Source: Branchiostoma floridae (Eukaryota; Chordata; Leptocardii; Amphioxiformes; Branchiostomatidae). Taken from it: a stretch of 64,000 bases of DNA. The stretch lies in NCBI RefSeq assembly GCF_000003815.2, contig NC_049981.1:21724253-21788252 (forward strand), written 5' to 3'. Below the pieces are notes generated by a model. That model was not told the origin of the DNA and did no database searches. It worked only from the letters and a program-made list of their open reading frames with translations. This document shows positions 47,201 to 58,387 of the stretch, in pieces; position 1 is the stretch's first letter; the number at the start of each line of letters is the position of its first letter. The position numbers and the translations under genes are program-made.

Positions 47201-48276
47201 GCTCTCTGGGCTTCCAGTGCTACATCTGAGGACCCAAGCGAGCCAGATTTTCTTGGTGGTTCTGATGCGGAAGCGACTGTTCTTGATTTTGCTGATGTTT
47301 CTGACTTTCCTGCTCTTCTGGATGTATCTGATTTTTCTGGCATTCCGAATGGTTCTCCCCTTCCGGGCATTCCTGACTTGTTAGGGTGATCTGCGTGATG
47401 GCCTGGATGCGTTTTGGAAATTGTTCTTGGTTTTGCCGATTCCAAAGTTCCGGGCCACTCAAATGGCGGCGGAGCTTTGAGCACTTCCTGCAACTGAAAG
47501 AAGCCTGACGGTGTGAAGGCTCTTGCAGCATCTGGTGTTCTTTGCGAGTGTGTTGAGTTGTTCAAAGACTGGCTTTGACTACCATGATGATACTGTTGAG
47601 GATCTAGAACATCTTTAAAAGAATTAGGCGGCGTTTCCTTTTGGTGGTCTCTTGCCGCGTGAGCAGGTAGGGTTGTTTTTGCTGTTTGTGGTGGGATTGC
47701 TGATGGGTGGACTGCTTGTTTATTGTGGTTTTGAACTACTTGTTGTTGTTGTTGTTGAAACTCGTCCTTCTGGGCATTTTCTGACATTCTAGATGTTAAC
47801 GCGTGTAGGAGCATGATTCCCGAAGCAGCTTGCTCGACAGCATTGGGTTGCCTTTCTCCATCCATTTTTGATTGTGAAGCTTCCATCGCAGATACTGTGT
47901 GCAAGTCTGCTGCCTTCCGCACCAACGCGCCATCGGCCGACATTTTCATAAACTTGGGATGAACGTGTGAATTTCTGCTTTCCTGAGGCGCGTTACTCAG
48001 AGCATCGGCCAATCCACCGTGACTCCTCCTCCTTTCCCCTGCGTGCACCTCCTCTCTTGCATAGTTGGGACTGTGGCAGGGTTCAAAGGAGGAAGGAACA
48101 GAGTGGTTCAGCATCTCGAACCTCTGCGCAGGCAGGTTTCTGTGCAGTCGCTCTTGGTCATACTGGCATTCCCCATTGGGGTAGAAGGCTGGGTGGTGGG
48201 GTGCGAGGTGGTTTGTCTTGATTTGGTCCGCAAAAGGTGACGGGATCCCCTGTCCTGGTAACTCAGTTGTCCAGTC
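35609..48276 (-). CDS. TET: TET methylcytosine dioxygenase (10 exons, 5' end not recognised)
   Basis: Exons in transcript order: 48276-46812, 46328-46238, 43348-43312, 43046-42990, 42577-42369, 41591-41447, 40657-40625, 39580-39491, 38776-38633, 38245-35609 (TGA 35609-35611). They total 4908 nt and give 1635 residues in one frame. The enzyme oxidises 5-methylcytosine in DNA to hydroxymethyl-, formyl- and carboxylcytosine using Fe(II) and 2-oxoglutarate, in the nucleus. The Cys-rich domain is about residues 484-700 ([58 protein letters not shown]). Fe ligands are HRD at residues 745-747 and the distal His at 1504 ([20 protein letters not shown]); the 2-oxoglutarate Arg is 1532 (PTRIS). Every catalytic residue I know is present, so the enzyme should be active. 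The N-terminal CXXC domain, common in single-copy TETs, was not found. The first exon listed begins at a splice acceptor, so exons upstream are missing from this model. Confidence 0.95.
38385..38565 (+). mobile_element. SINE S1 body fragment
   Basis: Shares CATACTGCTTTCTTCAC, TGGAGTTGAACAC and GAGCACCACCCC with the body of the copy at 42069. The promoter head is missing. Confidence 0.6.
38633..38776 (-). CDS. TET: TET exon with the HxD iron-binding motif
   Basis: 48 codons, phase 0 on both sides. [20 protein letters not shown] is followed by [19 protein letters not shown]. The HRD triad (codons 38663-38671) corresponds to His1382/Asp1384 of human TET2, which bind Fe(II). Surrounding residues are nearly identical to vertebrate TET2, so this is the strongest single piece of evidence for the family assignment. 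Confidence 0.95.
38835..39115 (-). mobile_element. tRNA-derived SINE, family S2
   Basis: On the - strand an A-box (TAGCCCAGTGG, about 39100) and a B-box (GAGTTTGAATC, about 39060) lead into a body with CCCAAAGAGCTTAGGAAATT and AGAAGATAG-like words. Related copies: 8760-8985 (-), the head at 930-1075 (-, A-box TAGTCCAGTGG), and body pieces at about 384-480 and 560-680. Confidence 0.65.
39491..41591 (-). CDS. TET: TET exons between the Cys-rich core and the HxD exon
   Basis: 41591-41447 (145 nt) gives [20 protein letters not shown], then [20 protein letters not shown], carrying the densest zinc-ligand cysteines. The microexon 40657-40625 comes next. 39580-39491 (90 nt) gives [20 protein letters not shown] and [10 protein letters not shown], matching the vertebrate helix ending in APQAYQNQ. 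The introns carry a 252-bp MITE (39730-39981) and a palindrome (41182-41358). Confidence 0.92.
39730..39981. mobile_element. 252-bp MITE in a TET intron
   Basis: About 45-bp TIRs beginning AGGTGCACTCTCA, flanked by TAA on each side, which again fits a Harbinger-type target. Both ends carry TTGCGGCATTGC. Different family from the element at 13336. Confidence 0.8.
40625..40657 (-). CDS. TET: TET 33-nt microexon
   Basis: Acceptor GATTACAG, eleven codons [11 protein letters not shown], donor GTAAAG. It is phase 0 on both sides, so including or skipping it keeps the frame between the exon ending LEDPSE (41447) and the exon starting EAIIEDHFQ (39580). The position matches the variable spot in vertebrate TETs between the KFRL segment and the helix before LAPxAYQNQ. 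Prediction rests on splice sites and frame only. Confidence 0.7.
41182..41358. repeat. Imperfect palindrome in a TET intron
   Basis: AATTGGACTCACCCATATTT at the left pairs with AAATTTGGGTAAGTCTAATT at the right; GACTTCAGTCTTTGTC pairs with GACAAAGACTCAAGTC. The inner part also shows the TGACAA, hairpin, AAAA layout of the hammerhead-like repeats described elsewhere in this window. Confidence 0.7.
42069..42350 (+). mobile_element. tRNA-derived SINE, family S1
   Basis: A-box TGGCCGAGTGGG (42077) and B-box GAGTTTGATCC (about 42120) at tRNA spacing, followed by a tRNA-unrelated body ending in GGGCACCACCCTAAGCATC and a T-rich tail. A head-less copy of the same body lies at 38385-38565. It sits in a TET intron. 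Confidence 0.75.
42369..46328 (-). CDS. TET: TET exons coding the Cys-rich domain (four exons)
   Basis: 46328-46238 gives the segment with [12 protein letters not shown]. 43348-43312 is only 37 nt and gives [12 protein letters not shown]. 43046-42990 gives [19 protein letters not shown]. 42577-42369 gives [20 protein letters not shown] and then [20 protein letters not shown], ending in TTRRCGVND. All junctions are GT/AG and the phases agree. The domain coordinates zinc and packs on the catalytic core around DNA. The intron between the first and second of these exons hosts the long inverted-repeat element and an assembly gap. Confidence 0.92.
43570..43830. repeat. Head-to-head inverted repeat carrying two hammerhead-like cores
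   Basis: Left arm 43590-43660 and right arm 43738-43812 are diverged inverse copies (TCTACAACTGGATAAAAACG against its partner). Right: CTGAAGA (43740-43746), hairpin GAGTGA/TCACTC, CAAA, CGTC (to 43773). Left on the - strand: CTGAAGA (43653-43659), hairpin, GAAATGTC (43629-43636). It lies in the TET intron between exons 43348 and 46238. Confidence 0.7.
44720..45021. other. Assembly gap (302 Ns)
   Basis: Run of N between the left arm of the inverted-repeat element and its interior. Hairpin-forming arms are a common cause of such gaps. Its true length is unknown. It lies in a TET intron, so the coding model is not affected. Confidence 0.99.
45236..45382 (+). pseudogene. Short frame inside the TTAA element, weakly THAP-like start
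   Basis: 48 codons beginning [21 protein letters not shown] Met-Pro-x-Cys start followed by a second Cys resembles the beginning of THAP zinc fingers, which occur in Kolobok transposases, but the rest of the C2CH signature is not visible. It could be the first exon of a decayed transposase or pure chance. Confidence 0.15.
46690..46722 (-). ncRNA. Hammerhead-ribozyme-like motif with an intact core
   Basis: On the - strand: CTGATGA, then GGCGAC-loop-GTCGTT as stem II, then GAAA, then CGTT. All conserved core bases of a hammerhead (CUGANGA...GAAA...NUH) are present, but stem III is almost absent. That is the minimal form described for Penelope-like retroelements. It lies 90 bases downstream of a TET exon on the same strand. 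Activity is not implied. Confidence 0.5.
46812..48276 (-). CDS. TET: TET large exon preceding the catalytic domain
   Basis: 1465 nt, phase 0 at the acceptor (TTTGCTACAG) and phase 1 at the donor (GTTG, then GTTAGT). It encodes about 488 residues that are mostly disordered: His/Gln/Ser-rich, a QQQQQ tract, a Ser/Lys/Glu-rich segment (about residues 285-350) and a Thr/Pro repeat ([20 protein letters not shown]). It ends in FELPTCNCV, the first zinc-binding cysteines of the Cys-rich domain. This corresponds to the large exon before the catalytic domain in vertebrate TET genes. The first internal Met that could start a short form is at QRFEMLNHS, about residue 56. Confidence 0.9.
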
Positions 48277-49565
48277 CTGTAGCAAACACAGGAGAATGTA
48301 AGATAAGTTGGGAAAGCAGGCTTAAAATGTCAATGATAATCAATGTGATGTTTCTTAGGCAATTAACATGAAACTGACATGTATCAGCATATGCATAGAC
48401 TCTTTCTTCTTTTTTTTCTTCATTTTTTTTTCTTTGTGTTCAAGACAAAGTTAACATTTTTCTGCATACCTACACTGCCAGTGCAGGTAACACTCAAAAC
48501 TACCTGTACCACTTTTTCTCTTCCCCCTTTTAGTCCTTCAAAATATTCTAATCAGTACCATTTTAAATTGTGTAATATGCTATTGATACTACTGTGCCAA
48601 CTTCGGGGTGTTTATGTCACACATTATAAGTTAGCAACTAGTTACAAGAGTAACTTGAGACCTAAGGACCTAGAAAGGATATGATCAAAAATGTACGATG
48701 AAAGACGTATGGGGCCTCCTCTAAGTAACTAGGGCAGGTTCTGTGAGGCATGCGCATGAGATGATCAATATCATTGATTCTTCATCTAGCTGATGGAAAC
48801 TAAAGCCTAAGCACCACATATGCACCTTCATGTCAGGTAACAAGCCCTTGGCTTCTTATATTTCTCATAGCTTCAGGCAGACATGGCCTAGAAGGGCTTT
48901 TAATTTTTTTCTGTCCCACTCATTGTTTGGGAGCTCATCTTGTTAAGTCTGTCCTTTCATGCCTAGGAAAATACATTATCATCAATTTTGTATCATGAAG
49001 TCCAGATTTTTGGACAGACACAAGCAAATTTCTGTGTCGGACGTGCTGAATGGAAAGCCCTGCGCACATATTGTCAGCAACACATGTTCTTGCTACACAG
49101 GCATTGAAACTTGAAAAGCCTCATACTACATGATATTTGCAAATGAAAGCATGCATCTGTATTAAAATGCAGCTGTTCATTCAGTTTTTTTCAAATTCAG
49201 TTTTTCTTCAGATAGAAGCTAACTTACTAAGCAAAAACAGACAATATCAGAGGTGATTTGGTCAGTATATTATAAGAATAATGTTGTAGCTTACTTTACC
49301 AAATCTCTACATGTACATAATCTATACTTACATATTAGAGAGACAACATGAATAACACAGACAGACAGTATGCAAAATTGTCTACTGTTTTACATGTATA
49401 CATCTGTTTTGACTAGTGACACACTGTACATTTTTGTTCTGATACCAAATAACAAAATACAAACTACACATGGGCAGACACCACCTTGCTGCCATGCTTT
49501 CAATTAGTGGCCTGTACAATACCACCTGCAGGCCAAAGGGGCAGGACCCAGTCTGGCCTTCCCAA

Positions 49566-49866
49566 CCTCATTAGTGATGTCTGCCATTGCCACCCTGGTC
49601 TGAAGGCTACTGCCTGGCTAGAAGGTTATCTTGAAATCCTTATTAGAATACCATGTTGTAGACTTTTAGCCAAGTCTGAATTGCGTTGGCATTTCCATGT
49701 ACTCCAGAATGAATCCCACTAAAAGTTAAGTACAGCTCTTTAAAAAGAAACCATAGTTCAAAATCTTGCTAACAAATGAACAAACGGTTATATCTACCAA
49801 AAACTCATTAGTGATGTCTACCATTGCCACCCAGTTCTGAAGGCTACTGCCTGGCTAGAAGGTTAC
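49566..49866. repeat. 60-bp direct repeat pair
   Basis: CTCATTAGTGATGTCTGCCA and the bases after it recur about 240 bases downstream (49566-49627 and 49806-49866) with few changes. Noncoding. Confidence 0.75.
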
Positions 49867-51744
49867 ATCTACCACAGGGAGTAGCATAGAAAAGCCAGAC
49901 AGAGGCCAGGCAATGTGCACATGTAATATTCAGATTTACCTGTTATCAATCACTTCATGTATTTGATTTTGTTCACTTGCAGTTAGCCTCATGGGCATGA
50001 ATTTGCAATAAAACCTTAACAATGAAAAGACTACGTTCTTATTAAAATGACAAAACCCACTTATTCTGCAGAAGGTGGGACAGTTCATTAACCAGCCTTC
50101 AAAGAAGTCAAACCTAAAATGAATTTTTATATCCTTTTATACATCGCAGCTGGGGAGGCTAAATTACGAATCACTTACAGGCTTAACAAGATATATTAGA
50201 AACCTCACAATAGTAAACGTAGTACCTTACCGTTGATTTTGAAACTAGTGTTATATACAGTATGACTTAATTACTTTGAGACTGTACATGCATAGTAGTT
50301 CTTCCATGGCACAAGCTCTATGGATGATAGTGACAACACGACTTACAAAATAAATAAAAACTGACATGCAGCACCTTATTTATTACATTACAGTAAACCT
50401 GTCATATGAATAATGCCATGCCTCCCTAACAATCTAGTTAGAGGAAAAAAATTATCACATGATACAGAGGGCACTATTATTAGGACCTAGAGTTAGCTTT
50501 TACTAGTTTTAGACTAGAGTAGACACCTTTGATATTGTTTTTTACTTTGTCTGAATCTCTCATGTTACCTGCAATTAGCCCAAGGGCAAGAATTTGCAAT
50601 AAACATTATTATAAAGTGCACCAGCACAAAACCAAATTGAAAATTTTGAAGCCAAACATTTATGATTTGAATGAGGCAAGCAACATTCATATAGTAGTGC
50701 CTTATCAAACTAAGGAGAGACACACGTGTGCATAATCATTCTAAATCAAATGTCACATTGATTCAGAGGTAATATAGATCACGCATAGATAGGAACGTTA
50801 TTATTGACGTTATTGCAGCAGTCAAATTCATGCAATTACTAAGTGTCTGCAAGCAAGTCAGGGGGCCAGGGACAGGAAGTCTGTTCTAAAAGGAATTTAG
50901 CAGGGATGCAACAAAAATTCTAGATTGATCTTAGATGAGTTTAATTGTCAATAACATAATGAAACCTTTGGTGTACAATTTTACAGAAGAACAAATTAAT
51001 TATTTAACCTCACCTCTAATATTTACAGAAAATGAAGTAGATAAAGATTGATACATATCAATCATTTGCAGGCATCATAGTCTGATGCATAGCGACTGCA
51101 GAGATATCATCAAAAATAAGAATAAATTCAAACCTTTCTATTGAAGGCAATTTTTTCTCACTGGAATACAAAAATATGGTTATCTCCTTTATTTAGGATA
51201 AATCTTGTTGAAGACAGACAACATTTTTGTTTGAAATGGTGATCAGAAACCACCGAATTAGCCTACATTTTCATATTCAGAAAGAAAGGGATTGAGAGAG
51301 GAATCAGTGCATTTTACCCTTAGGAGCCCCTGCTTTGATGTATGTCCCCATATATAATGAGCCCCCAGGTATGAAAAACGATGTGCCCCGCTATCAGCTC
51401 CCAGAGCACATCCTGCCTACCTTTCTGCATAAAGAAAATTCCTCAAAACCTGATCATAGTTCTTCCCTTTCTCACCTTTTCCATGCAACAAAGAAGAAGC
51501 CAAATAAAATGGTACATAAAGGCAGTGAAATAATTCAAATGGTGTAACATTTCCATGCAGAGGATATTATTCATACAGTCACCAGCTTTACATGTCCCAG
51601 CAACATGAATACAATAATTTTTCAACCACTTTTTTTCTAAAAATTTCTAAATTCATGTGGATTGACCTAGAAAACTGAAAAAATAGAATCAGTTTGGCAG
51701 AGATCAATGGTTTTTGCTGAAAATCTGTTTATATTCTCATAAAT

Positions 51745-51990
51745 AATGCACGGCAGTCTGTCTGCATGCAATTTACTGCTCCAAGACCTCTGCTCTAAAA
51801 CAGCTCCCTCTGCTCCGGTTTTACCCAAGATTCAAACTGAACTTGAATGAAGGACGATTCGCGACTGCAGCGCTACTACGAGAGGGCTCAGCCTACGAGC
51901 GCCACGTGTCCGATCTCAACGCCACCCGCAAGAACGCTCCGCTAACAGAATTTGAGCAGTGCGCCAAAAAGCCGAGGAAGGTCATAGGTT
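51745..51990. other. Coding-like CpG-rich block, no gene assigned
   Basis: On the + strand about 80 codons are open without any ATG, ending at a TGA near 51990: RFKLNLNEGRFATAALLREG, SAYERHVSDLNATRKNAPLT, EFEQCAKKPRKVIG. Codon use looks protein-like and CpG density is far above the flanks. An acceptor-like CTAAAACAG lies at about 51800. On the - strand the same block ends at a donor-like CTTGG/GTAAAACC and could be a noncoding first exon of TET. I do not recognise the peptide. Neither reading is proven. Confidence 0.3.
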
Positions 51991-53549
51991 GAGTATGACT
52001 TTGAGCGTAAAAGCGTAGCTCTACGATAAACATATAACGTTATGTATGTATTTATCTAGGTCCTTCAGTCTATTAATGCCGGCTATCAACCAATGCAATT
52101 TCTCTTCCATTCGGTGGTACAAAATAACAACAATCTGGCAATAGGAGAAACCGGCACCTGAGCCGCTCTCCGGCTACCTTCACACTGATATTCCTGAGCA
52201 ACTTTAAATAGCATACATCCGGTCTAGTACGCTTAATAACGCAGACAGTTGTAAATGTTTCAGATTGAAAATTCAAAGCCCAGGATGTCTTCTCCATGAC
52301 ACTAATCTTCTGGTAGAGCACCTCCCTGAACAAAGAGGCCTCCCCATCATTCCATTTACATGGTAATCTCGTACAGAAAAAAACACACAAATTCATGGAT
52401 GTACCTGAGAAGTGTCACCCCTAGATGGAAGCAAGGCGTGGCTCTCAGGAGAAAAGAAACCAGGAGAGAAATAACAGCTGCTTGAGCTTGGAATCTACTG
52501 TGTTGGTCAGGTCGCCTGGCCTGCCAGCCTTTCATGGGTAGATAATGCTGATTTAATGTCACACAACCTCAAAAGAACCAATAATTGAGCCCGCTGGTCA
52601 TGTGACCACAGATCGGTCCATCAGGGATGCAGGGATGGGGGGCGACAGGATCCTATTCCTGTCATACACAAGCTCTGGATTATTGACTGAGATATCCCAA
52701 GCATTGGAGGCATAAACCCTTACCAGGGCAGAACTGCTTCTCCAGACATTGTACATTGAATATACACATTTAATCCCAAAGGAAAGCTGATAAGGTATCC
52801 TGAATTTCATTCTCTCTTACCTATTTACAACCATCATTCGAATCAATTCTAAAACACCTCTTAAAATTGTCATGTTCACAAACAAATGCCAGTGGAAAAT
52901 TATTTATTTCTTTGCTGCAGTAAAAACTACTCCTTTTTAAATATAAAAACAATATGATATCATGAAGTTGAGCTACCCATATCACTCCTGCCATAAGATC
53001 ATCAGTAGCATATGTAATGCTATACGCTCTAATGATTTTTTCTGGGACACGCCCATTTTTTCAGGATATGCTATTCTTTCTCTCCTTCACTCATAAATAT
53101 GTCTGTAAGATCTATTTCTCCGTTAACACATGTTATTGAAGCAGAAATTTCCCCTGGTATGGTCATGTACAGACCATCCTCATACCATCAATGAATAACC
53201 TCATATTTATGCTAGCTCCCCAGAAACATATATTGACATTTTCAGCTAGCCAGAGGGCATAGCTTCCATGTTATGTGGTGACTAGTAAAAGCAATAAATT
53301 CTAACGCATGAGATGGGCAAGCCAATATATGCAAAGCAATCTCCAATTCACACTGTCACAGGGAAACAGTACATCATGTAACAAACTGACAAATACAAAA
53401 TGGTGTTTTAGCATATGGAGACATATAGTAATGAAGGGCACCCTGAATTGGACTTGCATCAATGGCAAAAATAATTGTCATGAAAAGCTTTTATGGCTTC
53501 TGTCCTACCCCTGCATGTATTCGTTTCCAATATTAAATGTGTTTTCAAT

Positions 53550-53551
53550 TC

Positions 53552-53598
<47 letters not shown>

Positions 53599-53606
53599 TA
53601 TATACA
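53550..53606. repeat. TA dinucleotide microsatellite
   Basis: About 50 bases of alternating TA with one CACA interruption. The YIYIYIY frames through it are artefacts. Confidence 0.95.
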
Positions 53607-54290
53607 AAGAAATAAAGAAGTAAAGAATGTTACAATGTTCAGAGAATCAGAGTACATCTCAAGTTTTGAATGCAATAGTGCAATTGTAAAAATATAATTA
53701 TACAAGCAAAAATCAAAGCACTGTACCACATTACTAGGAGCACGTAAATCAACCGCATTACTAAAAAATTGGGTACCTACTGGCTGCAAATCATACACCA
53801 GATGTATTATGATACGCCAGATGTAAAGCATGACACTTGCATAAGGCATTTTTACAGTTATAGAAATACATTATTCATGTTATTCATGTTATTACTATTT
53901 CTGCTGAGCAAGTATTCAGGATCCATATTGAACTTCAAAATCATGAAGAAATATAGTCAACGCATAAGAAGAAACATGATCTGTAACATAAAAACGTTAC
54001 ATGTAATACGATACGACGCGTTACAGAAACCACATGGCGACATGTAGGTACCTATATATGGCATAGGGCCAATGACGTCAATTACTTATTGATATCAACG
54101 GGGAAACCCCTCTTTGCTCATACCCGCTGTAACGCCATTTATTTGCGTACGGCCCTGCGGTACGTATGTGACTAGCAACTATTCCGTATCTTAAGCCCAG
54201 GCCGCCCCGCAAATCGATCGGGTCTTCCAGAAGGAATGGACTCAGAATGCACTGGAGATAAGCATGGACGATTTCAAGTTAAAGCTCGCA

Positions 54291-54510
54291 CAAGGCTGTC
54301 CCCAGCATAATTTTGTTTTCCGTCCCACTCAATGTCTATGGGAGCCCATGTTGTCGATTTTCCTCATTAAATGTCATTTTACGCTCTTGACAGTACATTT
54401 TAGAAGCAGTTTCATGTCATTTATGGGATGGATCGGAGTAAAATTATTTTCCGTCCTAAGAAAAACATTTTCGTGCCCGGACGGAAGGATGGGTCCTGGA
54501 GACAGCCTTG
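54291..54510. mobile_element. 220-bp TIR element
   Basis: Terminal CAAGGCTGTC (54291-54300) and GACAGCCTTG (54501-54510), with homology continuing inward (CCAG, then TTTTCCGTCC against its inverse). No target duplication is obvious. Noncoding. Confidence 0.55.
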
Positions 54511-57500
54511 AGCTTACATCTTCTCTCAACAACGAACGTCGTTCAACAAAAACGCTGTAAAGCACAGAACAAACTGAAGGCCTTTTAACACACGTGAGCA
54601 CGTGGATGCGCGTTGCTGACTGTGAAGAGGGAGGCTTGCTTTGCAAAATAAAATGTAGCAATAATTGAATGCTACAATATAATCTAGCTCATCTGTTATT
54701 GTACAGTTAGATATGACGTGTATGAATGCAAAACGCAAATGTAAAGCAGCTGCCCTCTACATTCTCTGGAACACATTGAATTTCATCCTACCTCAGTATC
54801 TGCGCAAAAACTTAGTATCTACTAGCCAGCTGTCTATCCACCATTCCTTCATCTGCATTTTTGCTCAGTGCTGAACCATTGACTCAATCCTCCCTCCCTA
54901 TTCATCCATTTTAACGGCAAGCCAGGAATTGGGGAAAGGTTACATACGTCTACAACGTTACCTTCTGGATGCTAATGAAAGCTGCCTTGAGTCTTGACAC
55001 ACACTTGTCAAACCCACAGCTTTGCTACAGTATCTGTGCAGGTTACCATCCAGGTTGACATGTCTTCAGAAGGAAGGTGCAGTACTCATCAGTCTGCATA
55101 CTGCAAAAATCCCTTCACCAAAAGGCTGACCCCTGGGAGAATGCTACAGACTGGAGCCGACTGTGAGATTTACAGGTCCTTGCTGCAGACATGCTCGCAT
55201 TTGCAGCTGGATTCACAGCTCAATTACTGATCGATAGCATGCAGCCCCTGCAGACAGTTGCAGCTCCTGCGCCCACAGAATTAGTCCAGGGGCCTGCGTT
55301 TACAGAGAATCTGACTGTTGTTCTGCTTTCATGGGTAATCCTCAGGCACAAGCACAGACTGACATTGATAAATGTCTCCACTGGGGCTTATATAGTGCAA
55401 CCCTGCTTCCTAATGAATGCAAAATTTAGGAGGGCTTACTCTGCATGTATCAACCTCCCCTCCTCCTGCTTCCAATAGGAAGCCAGGGTTGAAATTGGCT
55501 GTATTTTATTCCTGTCTAGGAGATACATGTAGTTAATCAGAAGGCCTAGGGGTTTAATGGGGAGAGACAAGAGCACAGCCCCATCATGAAGAGACTCACT
55601 TGATGTGAACACCTCATTGATTAGAGTGGGACACCAGTTCTGTGGGGTCAGGGGGCAGGAGGTCAGCCAGTTACATCCTGCATCAGCAGTTTGAACACTT
55701 TCTTCTGCAGAAATTACACCTTGTCAAGATGGCACATTGAAATTGACCTGACAAACTATCTGATTGCCTGCTTTCTTCAATCCATCAACCTTTTAACTTG
55801 AGCAACATCAGCAATACTGTACATGTAGTTATGGCACAAAAGTAGGACCAAAATGAGGACCACTGTGCTAATTTTCACAACCTACTTGTTGAACAATGTC
55901 AATCAAGTATAAAAAAATGATTAAAAAATGATAAATCCAAACTGACCAAAAAATCCTTCAAAATTATACTGTGATGTTAACAGAGTTTAGTCACTGTACG
56001 GGGAACCCTTACAATACCAAGTTTTTACTCTACATTTTCAAAACATCATTGCAGTAGGGCCAAGATCCCCCTTCCACACCATCCCCCAGATTGGTCGCTT
56101 TGCCCTTACTAAAATAAAATCCTAGCTAGAACCCTGGAACTAAGTTAGGGGTAGCGGTACAATGCTTGAACTAGCTGCAGAGTAGCCCTTCTGTAACTGA
56201 ATCCCCCGTGCTGTTTTGGTGCTATTCAATGCCTTATGTAATGACAATAAAGTCACTGCTCCAGTGCTTGTCAGGAATCTGGACGAGAGCCAGGTGACCC
56301 CACAACCAACACTTTGTTGTCCTGAGCTAAGGTTGCCTCCTGTCTGCCTATTGGACTAGTGACTGCATGGGTGTTGACTTTCTGTCTGGCCAGGCTCCAG
56401 CCTTCAAGCATGCACTTGTTTGGTGTACTATACACAAGGTACCATGACATAATTCAACCACAGGAAAATATGGGAAACCACAGGAAGATATGTACTGCAA
56501 AATAAACCGTCAGCAACAGTGCTTAACACACTTTTTTTTTCTGTTTCATCCAATCTATGATTCAGCATTCAGGTTGTGAAGTACAGTGTATTGCAAAATG
56601 TAACTTAAAACAAGAGTGCTGAAAACACTTTTTTTTCTATCGTACAATATGTACAGAGCCCACAATCGTATCTCTAGTCTGCCAAGATGCAAGTTGTTAG
56701 TAATGTTCCTTTACAAATGTACCATGAAACAACAGCGAAAAGAACCAACAGAAAATTTACAATGCACACATGAAGTAATAGAAACAAAGGCAGGTTTGTA
56801 CAGATATGAGGGAACATTCAATATATGAAGATGATATCCTTTTCGACAAACTCCTTGCTATAGTCAAACTAGAAAAAAGGAAGAAGGAAAATAGTCCAGT
56901 GAAATACTTATGGTACCAGTCTCAGTTTGTAAGCACCTGTTAACCTTCCTGTCAATCACACTTTATTACCATGACAACACACCTCAATTTTCTTGCACAA
57001 TGGACTTTACCGATTAACCAAACAAGACAAATACACATTGACAGAAACAATTACAATGTGTTAGATGACCTTCTATTCTAACTGAATACCAGATAACAAC
57101 TTTACATCAGTTTTTGTCAGCATGCAAAACCAGGAAACATTATGGCTCATTGGCACAACAAATCAGTATGCGCACTATTCATGTAGGCTATAAAAAGACT
57201 GCAATGTCAGTAACATCTGATTCGAAAAGGAGGGGATTTTCCTGACATTTGAAGGTTTTTTACACAACCATAACATTCCTTCTAGACCCTGAAAAAAAGC
57301 TATCACCGTCCTATGCCAGCAGTCCCCTCATCAAGAAAATCGCAATCTAAATCGGGCCTTATTGCCCCTAGGCTTTTGTACAGTCATGCGAAACAACCAG
57401 GTAAAAGGCAAATGTCTGCAATGGATCTGGTCTTGTCCCAAGTCTCTGTCATATTTCCCCTGAAGCTAAATAACCCAGACAGACAGAGCCAGACACTACT

Positions 57501-58387
57501 TTGACAACTAAAGGTCACACTTATCATCCATCCAACATTGTTTCCAATGTCATTCATGTCATTGGACTGTCTTATAATACTCCAAGCATGGCTATACAAT
57601 ACAGCACCTGAAATGTGAGCTCACTCGAAGAAACCACAAGAATCTCGAAGAAACCACAAAAATTTCGCAGGTCTGCAAAACAAACCGCATAAGTCCTAAA
57701 GGTCACTAGGCTGACAGAAAGGAACCTTGCTCCCAGCTTAGCTACTCCTGTCAGAGAAAAGCCTCTTCAACTACGATTTGCAAGAGCCATGCTAGATACC
57801 AGTACAAGTGCTTGAAATGTAGGGACCATGATTTGGTCAGTAAATGTCTAGATACGTAGGCATGTAGCTGGGGCATTTGGTAACCAGACAGGTCTACTAA
57901 CACAAATAAATCAGAAAGTCTGCACTGCTGTGGCCTTGAAAAGTCAGCATGGTGATACTGATAGCCAGCCTTTCCTGCATTAACCTAGGTGGCTAAATTC
58001 TTTGTCTTGCAGAGTGTGTAAACTGATTTCTATTGGGGCAATTTGAGGTTTTCACACTCCTGTGCAAGATGTGTCCACATCAAACAACTCCTACTGTGAG
58101 GGAGTCTGTAAAAAGCTTTCCACCTGATCACTCCCTGATATAAACTTTGAGGCCAAACTGTAATCACTTGTGTTCATTAGATACCAATTTCCTGTAATCC
58201 TTGCCTTTCTGGAAGACATTGAATGCTAAATATAAGGGCCATTACCATTCTAGTATCCAAAGTCTGTAAACCAGGATGCTTTGCTGATCATTTCTGTGTG
58301 TAATGCGCCACGTCTCAAACTCTCATCATCTGTGAAACAATACAGCTGTCGCCTCACAGCACTCACTATCTTTTCCTGACTCCAGTT

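Noticed and set aside
46863-47531. Frames of 70-119 codons overlapping the large TET exon
   Set aside because: Same cause: antisense and out-of-frame readings of the S/T-P and Lys/Ser-rich TET exon.
53308-53849. Frames with YIYIYIYI stretches that could look like membrane segments
   Set aside because: Product of the TA microsatellite at 53550-53606.
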